Shown: positions 44,144 through 49,269 of the stretch, piece after piece
How the letters are laid out: each line of letters opens with the position of its first letter
How positions within the stretch are numbered: the stretch's first letter is position 1
From: Elusimicrobiota bacterium
GTDB lineage: Bacteria; Elusimicrobiota; Elusimicrobia; Elusimicrobiales; UBA9959
DNA: 49,269 nucleotides
NCBI GenBank assembly: GCA_012517285.1
Contig: JAAYVG010000024.1
Location: 1 to 49,269, forward strand
Direction: 5' to 3'
Translations under genes and position numbers: made by a program
Notes under the pieces: generated by a model
The model's input: only the letters and a program-made list of their open reading frames with translations
Databases searched by the model: none
What the model was told of the DNA's origin: nothing

Positions 44144-46960
44144 ATGAGCTTTAGAATAAATCATAAGAAGGATCAGAATGATAATAAATCTAATATGGAT
44201 TTAAATATTCCTTCTTCTAAGGAAGAAAAGAAAACGAAGAAGGGATTTGGTATTACAAAAATAAATGGTTCTACTTCTTTTATTAACAGACTCAGAACAA
44301 TATCAAAAAGGGATTTATCTTTTTTGATAGTTGGTATTGCTGTACTCGTTTGTGCTCCTATGGCTGAGTATTTTTTTTCAAAGCCTGATACATCAACAGC
44401 TTTGACACCAGGCTTTGGTGAAAGAAGAGATTCTGATAGCAACTTTTCTTATGATCCCGGTATAAACGGTATGAGTGCTGGCTCTCCTGATGGTATGGAA
44501 GAGGTTATAGCTCCTCTTACAGCGAGGGATCCTGCCTCCCTTATACTTAGTGGTCAAAAACAGGAGCCTGTTTTATCGGCACCCCCTCCACCATCTGATA
44601 CAAAGAGAGATTCTATAGGTGATATAGCGAAAAAATCATATGTTCAGGCTGTCAAATCATCTCCTGCACCCTTCATCCCACCAAAGATGAGTGCAGCATT
44701 GAGAGGGCTATCATCGGTGGGTGATAGTGGTTCAAGGATAGTTGCTGATGCAAATGGTAATAAGATAATGGCTGAGGCAAAGAGTGCTCCTAATAAGGCT
44801 CAGAAAAAGTCAATGTTAGGGCCTCAGGCAATACCGGGTTATGGTGGAGTTGCGACTCAGAGTGATTCTGTCAATAAAGGTGCCTTTGAAAAATTGAGAA
44901 CTCAGGCTGATGCTGCTGCGGGATACTTTTCTGGAGCCAATGCAAGGGAATCGCTTGAGGATGCTGCGGCTGCTATCAATGCTAAGGGCTCAGCTGATGG
45001 CGGGTTCGGTGCTTTAAACGATGGTGATAAAAACACAAATCCATCAAATTCAAGCTTGCAAGGCACATTCTCGTTCAGCGTTGGAGACCCTTGTAGCGGT
45101 TCAGTTGAAAATCAGATAGCCTGTGAAAATGCTAAAAAAGCGAATGAGTTTAAGAATTTTTTGAAGTATGATCTTCCGAAAAGCATATTGCAGTCTGCTG
45201 TCGATAATATACTTGTGAATGGAGTTCTTAAGCCTGTTGGTGATAAGGTTGCAAAGGCGACCAAGAGTATGGTTGATCCATCAGGGCCTCCGCCTCCAAC
45301 AAGGTATTGCTGGAAGAATAAGTCTAAAAAGGTTGCAGTTGAGACAGCTGAGGATAAGGATGGTCATATTCAGCTAATTCCTCCTGTTTCTTTATCAGAT
45401 TGTCCATGTGGGTTTTTAACCACTGAGCCTGATCCTGATTGCAGTGGTCCAACAACATCTACCGCAACTCCTAATGGGACAGATCCTGTTGTCGAACCGA
45501 GCACAGGACCAACTGGTGGTAATGGTGGCGGAGCCGGTGGCAATGGTGGAGGTAGTGGTGGTGGAACTGCTGGTGGTGATTCTGGTGGCGTAAATCCCGC
45601 AAAGAGTGATATTGAAAGTTATGATACATACTTAAAAGAAGCTATAGCTGCTGCAAAAACAGGTGAGCTTGCTACTGATGTCCCTACACTTAAACAGCAG
45701 TCAGATAAGGCCTCTAAAAATATTGAGTCTGCTTTGGGTGTTGCTCAGAACATTACAAAGGCCAATGTATCAAAGGTTGATGCAAATGGTTTCAAAAAAG
45801 CTATGGATTATAAAATGGCAATATCTGAGGTGAATTCTAAGGTAAAGACATTGAAGGATGACTATAATAGCTTTAACCAAGAGCTGAACAAGTTTGACGA
45901 GACACTCACAAAGGCTATAAATGACTATAAATCTGGAAAGATAAAACCAAAGCTTCAAAAGGGTGTTAGTGCAGAGACTCTTGGAGGTCAGGATATAATT
46001 TCAAAGCTTCAGGAAGCCAAGACTAAGCTATCAAAGATAAAGCAGGATGCTGCTGGTGTTAAGGATGAGTATCTGACAAAGTTTGAAAAGAGGCTTAATT
46101 CTCATGCTATGGCATCAAACTGGTACATCGCTCAGATTCAGAATATAAAAAAGATGAACAATGAGATATATTCTTTCACTGTGCCTGAGGCAAATGAAGT
46201 TCAGAGTATATCCTCTCAGCTTGCATCCATACCTCCGACAACTGCTGATCCAAATGATATAAATGGTTTAAAACAGTTGTTCTCAAGTCTTACAGGATTG
46301 ACTCCTAAAAATATTAGCAACAATACAACACCGGCTTCTCCCTTGCCTGCTGCTTCTGATGTTCAGTTTGCTAATGCAAAAAAGGCTTCTGTCTTCAGGA
46401 TGGCTCCTCAGGGGTCAGGTGGTAAGATTACAAAATTGATAAGTTGGAGAGGTGCTGATGAAAAGGCTGCTTGGGGTGGTGAGATAACAGACAAGTCAAA
46501 GCTTGAAGAGGATAAAAAGAACTTTGATTCTGTAAAGCCTTCGCTTACATTAACAAAGGGAGAGTATTCATCGTCATTTGCTGAACTTGCTGTAAAGGAG
46601 AGTTTTGTTGTAAGCATGTCAAGGCTTGATCTGGTAAACAAGGATATTGAAGCGTCAAAAAAACTTGTTTCCAATATACTTGAGGGAGTTGATGGCTTTA
46701 ACCTCCTTTTAGGTCGTGACAAAACTGATCTCGCAAAGTTACAGGAAGAGTTAAAGCCATTGCTTGATCAATTGAAACCTACTCCAAAGCCTACTCCTGC
46801 TCCGAAACCTACTACTCCAAAGCCTACTAAACCGACTAACAATCAGACAACGACGGTGATAATAAATAATATAATAAGCAATACCAATAACAACAATAAC
46901 AGCAACACGAATAATAATACAAACAACAGCAATTCCGGTATCCAAATAAAAAAGAAATGA
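44144..46960 (+). CDS. Array protein 5: long anchored protein with coiled coil and Asn-rich tail
   Basis: I do not recognise this 938-aa protein. The order is a charged cytoplasmic tail with KKTKKGFG (29-36), a membrane helix (about 58-78), and a Pro/Ser/Gly region. The shared module follows (245-288: NKGAFEKLRTQADAAAG, GANARESLEDAA). Then come a Cys-containing segment (DPCSGSVENQIACEN and later RYCW, DCPCG), a pure Gly-rich linker (about 462-488) and a long helical, probably coiled-coil region (about 495-690). The end has PKPTPAPKP repeats and a poly-Asn/Thr tail ending KKK. GGAGG precedes the ATG. It has its own terminator. Confidence 0.78.
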   Translation: MSFRINHKKDQNDNKSNMDLNIPSSKEEKKTKKGFGITKINGSTSFINRLRTISKRDLSFLIVGIAVLVCAPMAEYFFSKPDTSTALTPGFGERRDSDSNFSYDPGINGMSAGSPDGMEEVIAPLTARDPASLILSGQKQEPVLSAPPPPSDTKRDSIGDIAKKSYVQAVKSSPAPFIPPKMSAALRGLSSVGDSGSRIVADANGNKIMAEAKSAPNKAQKKSMLGPQAIPGYGGVATQSDSVNKGAFEKLRTQADAAAGYFSGANARESLEDAAAAINAKGSADGGFGALNDGDKNTNPSNSSLQGTFSFSVGDPCSGSVENQIACENAKKANEFKNFLKYDLPKSILQSAVDNILVNGVLKPVGDKVAKATKSMVDPSGPPPPTRYCWKNKSKKVAVETAEDKDGHIQLIPPVSLSDCPCGFLTTEPDPDCSGPTTSTATPNGTDPVVEPSTGPTGGNGGGAGGNGGGSGGGTAGGDSGGVNPAKSDIESYDTYLKEAIAAAKTGELATDVPTLKQQSDKASKNIESALGVAQNITKANVSKVDANGFKKAMDYKMAISEVNSKVKTLKDDYNSFNQELNKFDETLTKAINDYKSGKIKPKLQKGVSAETLGGQDIISKLQEAKTKLSKIKQDAAGVKDEYLTKFEKRLNSHAMASNWYIAQIQNIKKMNNEIYSFTVPEANEVQSISSQLASIPPTTADPNDINGLKQLFSSLTGLTPKNISNNTTPASPLPAASDVQFANAKKASVFRMAPQGSGGKITKLISWRGADEKAAWGGEITDKSKLEEDKKNFDSVKPSLTLTKGEYSSSFAELAVKESFVVSMSRLDLVNKDIEASKKLVSNILEGVDGFNLLLGRDKTDLAKLQEELKPLLDQLKPTPKPTPAPKPTTPKPTKPTNNQTTTVIINNIISNTNNNNNSNTNNNTNNSNSGIQIKKK

Positions 46961-46986
46961 GGTTGTTGTTGTGTTAGTTATATAAT

Positions 46987-47019
46987 AAAATGCCCCGATT
47001 CTTAATCGGGGCATTTTTT
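46987..47019. terminator. Rho-independent terminator after array gene 5
   Basis: TGCCCCGATT and AATCGGGGCA form a 10-bp GC-rich stem with a short loop, flanked by AAAA on the left and TTTTTT on the right. It could serve genes from both directions, including the minus-strand ORF that ends at 47018. Confidence 0.92.
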
Positions 47020-47278
47020 AATTTCCGGTTTTAATATTTTTACCTACTAATACTGTGGGTGAATTTATTAGTATTGCATTAAAGTATTTGGCAAGTATTG
47101 ATTCTGGATGTGGTATTATTGATACAACCCCCAATGACCAACTTACATATCTTATCTCTGATGATTCTAAATATACAAAACAATCACTTTCCTTCCACAC
47201 AACACAATCATCCCATTTTATCTCATCAGTGTTTTGAGTCGTTTTAAACTCACTGAATTTCTTTATGTAATAGTTCAT
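47018..47278 (-). CDS. Small hypothetical protein
   Basis: The 86-aa frame lies between the rnpB 3' end and the shared terminator, on the same strand as rnpB. Its composition is protein-like (DEIKWDDCVVWKESDCFVYLE and VVSIIPHPESILAKYFNAILI), with no signal or membrane helix. I recognise no family. No clear ribosome binding site precedes the ATG, so it may be a small real gene or a chance frame. Confidence 0.4.
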   Translation of the reverse strand: MNYYIKKFSEFKTTQNTDEIKWDDCVVWKESDCFVYLESSEIRYVSWSLGVVSIIPHPESILAKYFNAILINSPTVLVGKNIKTGN

Positions 47279-47297
47279 ATAAAAAAAATTAAAAATT

Positions 47298-47631
47298 CTT
47301 TGCCAGATGATACCCCGGATTCTGTTTTAAGCAATCATTTCTCTAAGCGGACTACCCTGCCTGCAGCATTGCTGCGTCCGGGAAAGACATAAGGCATGCT
47401 TGTCCTTGCTCCCTGTGTGGTTTGCCATAACATATGTTGCCATATGTCAGGTGAGCTCTTACCTCGCCTTTTCACCCTTACCCCGATCTTATCGGGGCGG
47501 TATGTTTTCTGTTGCACTTTCAGTTATGCAAAGTTTTCACAATGCATACCCATCCTTGCGGATGGCACAGCTCCCTATGGAGTCCGGAGGTTCCTCTCCG
47601 CTATGCGGAGCGATTGCATATCTGGCAAAGT
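47298..47631 (-). ncRNA. rnpB: RNase P RNA with altered P4 helix
   Basis: This is the catalytic RNA that matures tRNA 5' ends. On the minus strand it starts with P1 CTTTGCCAGAT (pairing ATCTGGCAAAG at the 3' end), P2 GCAATC/GATTGC and P3 CTCCGC/GCGGAG. The conserved region GAGGAACCTCCGGACTCC follows. Later come GGTAAGGGTGAAAAGG, GGTAAGAGCTCACC, GGAGCAAGGACAAGC, GTAGTCCGCTTAGAG and ACAGAATCCGGGGTA. The P4 strands differ from the near-universal AAGUCC and CCGGCUU but still pair. A T-rich run after P1 can terminate it. Minus-strand genes rnhA and the zinc-ribbon gene lie upstream. Confidence 0.92.
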
Positions 47632-47652
47632 GTAAAATTTAGAGTTTAAAGA

Positions 47653-48153
47653 TCAAAACAACTTTTTTTGATGGAACTTATAATTTCTTTCTTCGCTCAA
47701 CATCTTTTGGTCAGTTTTTTTTAACTTTTTTGCTTTGAGCAATTTGTTCACAAAAGCATCAGCGACCTTGTTCTTTTCCCTTGGTATGTGTGTAACCTCC
47801 ACACTTTCAAAACCTTTTATCTCATTTTTTATTATGGACATAAGCTTTTTCAGCTTTTCATCTTTTATATTATATTCTCCGTTGTACTGTTTAACAAGCA
47901 ACTCGGAATCAGAAAATATTTTGATCCTTTTTGCATTATACTTTTTTAATACCTTAAGGGCTAAATAAAAAGATGCATATTCAGCAAAATTATTGGTACA
48001 TATTCCTAAAACTCTTCCCTCCTCTGCTATTATCTCATTGTTGTTGTCATAGAATATTGCAGCACATGCACCTTCTCCTGGGTTTCCTTTTGATGCACCA
48101 TCTATATAAACCGTAATATCTTCAATTGTGTTTCTATTTTTTTGTTCTGTCAT
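47653..48153 (-). CDS. rnhA: Ribonuclease HI family protein
   Basis: The RNase H fold carries the four-acid active site in DGASKGNPG (Asp19), NNFAEY (Glu58), FSDSELLVKQ (Asp81) and REKNKVADAF (Asp near 130). It degrades RNA in RNA-DNA hybrids. About 25 basic residues extend past the usual end (KKLKKTDQKMLSEERNYKFHQKKLF). The pattern NxAEY and the lack of a basic protrusion place it with archaeal-type or YpdQ-like RNase HI. It overlaps the zinc-ribbon gene by 20 nt. Confidence 0.88.
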   Translation of the reverse strand: MTEQKNRNTIEDITVYIDGASKGNPGEGACAAIFYDNNNEIIAEEGRVLGICTNNFAEYASFYLALKVLKKYNAKRIKIFSDSELLVKQYNGEYNIKDEKLKKLMSIIKNEIKGFESVEVTHIPREKNKVADAFVNKLLKAKKLKKTDQKMLSEERNYKFHQKKLF

Positions 48154-48910
48154 ACTCTATCCCCTCTAAGTAAAGAAGTCTTGAACAGTTCTGGCATATA
48201 ATAAAGGTTTTTGCCTTTCTTACTGATGATGCTTCTTCTGATGTAAGCTTCATATTACAGGCCGAACAGAAATAATCCTCATTTTTTGCTTTATGAGCCT
48301 CATTTATTTTTGCTTTTACCTTAGCTATGGCAAGCCTGTCCTTTTTCACCATTATATTATCAACCTTTATCTTTGTAGCTTGATCCTTGATATTATTTAA
48401 AACGTCATTCTGTTTGTCTAAGATCTCTTTAATATTTAGTTCTATAGCAGTTTTTTTCATATCTATGCTGTCCTCTTCTGCTTTTTTAACTCTTTCATAC
48501 TCAGATATATTGTTTTTTATATCATTAATCTCCTTTGAAAGATTATCAACCATATCTATTATTTCAATTATTCTGTTTTCAATATCATCCTTTTTAAGTT
48601 TAAGTGTTTCTATCTGGGATAGCATTGCTTTAAATTCATCATTCTTTTTAACCTGATTGAGCTGTATCTGATATTTTGATATCTCAGCTTCTACCGTCAT
48701 AAGTTCGTTTTCAATCTCTTTTTTTTCAATCATCTTTTTTTTTAATGCTTCATTTTTAATATTAAGCTCTTCAACTTTACTTTTATAAATCTCATTAAGA
48801 TTTAATTTTTTTAGTTCAAGCTCTGCTAATTTTTTTCTATTATCAATTAAAATATTTTCTAATTCCTGAAAAAGTATAAAACTTTCGAATTCCTCTGTAA
48901 ATATTTCCAT
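48134..48910 (-). CDS. Coiled-coil protein with C4 zinc ribbon
   Basis: The 258-aa protein is mostly a long charged coiled coil (about 15-200; it includes VEAEISKYQIQLNQVKKNDEFKAM). It ends with a four-Cys ribbon: FCSACNMKLTSEE and ICQNCSRLLYLE (about 217-250). This is the common C4-type zinc-ribbon family found beside RNase HI or in similar positions in many bacteria; its exact function is not settled. Its end overlaps rnhA, and rnpB follows on the same strand. Confidence 0.85.
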   Translation of the reverse strand: MEIFTEEFESFILFQELENILIDNRKKLAELELKKLNLNEIYKSKVEELNIKNEALKKKMIEKKEIENELMTVEAEISKYQIQLNQVKKNDEFKAMLSQIETLKLKKDDIENRIIEIIDMVDNLSKEINDIKNNISEYERVKKAEEDSIDMKKTAIELNIKEILDKQNDVLNNIKDQATKIKVDNIMVKKDRLAIAKVKAKINEAHKAKNEDYFCSACNMKLTSEEASSVRKAKTFIICQNCSRLLYLEGIEYDRTKK

Positions 48911-48929
48911 AACAAATATTATAACATAA

Positions 48930-48959
48930 TTGATTTCTCATTCTTAAATATTGTAAAAT
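48930..48959 (+). promoter_or_regulatory. Sigma70-type promoter upstream of tuf
   Basis: TTGATT (48930-48935), an 18-nt spacer and TAAAAT (48954-48959). It drives the small frame at 48979 and the EF-Tu gene, with a leader of about 105 nt. Confidence 0.55.
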
Positions 48960-48978
48960 AGATAGACGGCGGTAAAAA

Positions 48979-49056
48979 ATGAAGAGAGCCGATGTAATAG
49001 GTTATATAAGAGAAGCGAGCAGTAGAAGAGGTATAGTAAAAAAAGGTTTAGAATAG
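48979..49056 (+). CDS. Possible 25-residue leader peptide before tuf
   Basis: An ATG with GGCGG upstream opens a 25-codon frame (MKRADVIGYIREASSRRGIV..) ending TAG, 15 nt before the EF-Tu ATG. It uses AGA/AGG and AUA codons like its neighbour. It may be a true small peptide, a translational leader, or chance. No family is recognised. Confidence 0.35.
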   Translation: MKRADVIGYIREASSRRGIVKKGLE

Positions 49057-49071
49057 GAACAGGAGGAAGAT

Positions 49072-49269
49072 ATGGCGAAGGCAAAATTTGAGAGGACTAA
49101 ATCACACGTGAACGTAGGCACGATAGGGCACGTGGACCATGGTAAGACAACACTTACAGCAGCGATAACTAAGGTATTAGCGAAGAAAGGGCGAGCGAAG
49201 GAGATGCAGTATGCAGACATAGCGAAGGGAGGAGTAGTAAGGGATGCATCAAAGATATTAACAGTAGCA
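49072..49269 (+). CDS. tuf: Elongation factor Tu, 5' part only
   Basis: Translation from 49072 (AGGAGGAAGAT upstream) gives 66 residues: [20 protein letters not shown], then the P-loop [16 protein letters not shown]. It continues to the window edge. EF-Tu delivers aminoacyl-tRNA to the ribosome. In the switch-I region the usual APEEKARGITI is replaced by [14 protein letters not shown], so the canonical RGIT motif is absent in this alignment. The gene is cut by the window end. Codon use favours AUA, AGG and GTA. Confidence 0.93.
   Translation, partial: MAKAKFERTKSHVNVGTIGHVDHGKTTLTAAITKVLAKKGRAKEMQYADIAKGGVVRDASKILTVA

Noticed and set aside
37785-46960. Array proteins as type IV secretion parts (VirB10-like anchor, VirB6/TrbL-like multispan)
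   Set aside because: Topology is loosely similar, but I see no VirB motifs, no ATPase and no mating-pore genes in the window.
47335-47642. Reading frames across 47335-47642 on both strands
   Set aside because: They lie inside the RNase P RNA, whose helices and conserved regions explain the sequence.
49002-49220. Minus-strand frame opposite the start of tuf
   Set aside because: It is the antisense shadow of EF-Tu, whose start, P-loop and ribosome binding site are clear.
1-49269. tRNA genes, classical riboswitches, phage or plasmid genes
   Set aside because: Intergenic regions were read on both strands and none showed a cloverleaf, known aptamer core, integrase or replication gene; a covariance-model scan would be needed to exclude weak cases.

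Overview
The window is an AT-rich bacterial chromosome segment. The organism looks like an uncultivated diderm (Gram-negative-type) bacterium. Evidence for an outer membrane is a BamA-type assembly protein (5094-7409), a heptose-1-phosphate adenylyltransferase used for LPS core, and an FtsX/EnvC-type division pair. AUA for Ile and AGA/AGG for Arg are common even in ribosomal protein L28 and EF-Tu. I could not assign a phylum. The EF-Tu start carries a switch-I variant that I remember from planctomycete-like lineages, so a PVC-related or other candidate phylum is possible but unproven.

Layout. Positions 1-268 hold the end of a small inverted-repeat element plus other repeats. Positions 269-2998 (minus) encode endonuclease IV, PgeF and AmrB. 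Positions 3056-33008 (plus) are mostly housekeeping: L28, a SWIB-domain protein, inositol-phosphate synthase, BamA, NfeD, ClpC, a serine hydrolase, DapB, a DapL-like aminotransferase, an alpha/beta hydrolase, an M20 hydrolase, MtnP, Cdd, an AccB-like protein with AccC, a zinc-ribbon protein, RfaE2, a serine-palmitoyltransferase-like enzyme with a GNAT partner, MsrA, FtsX, EnvC, CtpA, TsaD, a signal-less solute-binding-protein homologue and a GGDEF protein. Positions 33019-34796 (minus) encode a DUF167 protein and GpmI. Positions 34911-37580 (plus) encode a DsbA-like/MauE-like pair, an unknown protein and an exported small-heat-shock-like protein. Positions 37785-46960 (plus) hold five large, low-complexity, membrane-anchored proteins that I do not recognise. 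Positions 47018-48910 (minus) hold a small unknown ORF, the RNase P RNA, RNase HI and a coiled-coil zinc-ribbon protein. EF-Tu begins at 49072 and runs off the end.

The best candidate for an undescribed system is 37785-46960. The first four genes form an operon with the strongest promoter in the window and a strong terminator. The fifth gene lies just beyond an inserted mobile element. Each protein has a short basic cytoplasmic tail, one N-terminal membrane helix and a long Gly/Ser/Ala/Asn-rich presumably periplasmic region. Genes two to four add C-terminal membrane helices. Genes two, three and five clearly share a module around (K/R)-x-A-F...A-R...A; gene four has a looser copy. Several have Cys clusters, and disulfide genes lie a short distance upstream.

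Intergenic DNA is dominated by repeats: (i) MITE-like elements with GGGTTCACTGAAAAAA termini and TA flanks; (ii) tracts of degenerate CAGAAGT/ACTTCTG units around an about 30-bp core, usually just upstream of a ribosome binding site; (iii) GC-rich CCTGCCTGCCGAAG palindromes; (iv) TTAGTTATTTGGTTATCTGG-like stretches. Two other notable signals are a compensatory change in the P4 helix of RNase P RNA, and several promoters whose -10 box lies only 6-9 nt before a start codon that lacks a Shine-Dalgarno sequence (likely leaderless or nearly leaderless mRNAs). Promoters, terminators and functions are read by eye and from remembered family features; no search was run.
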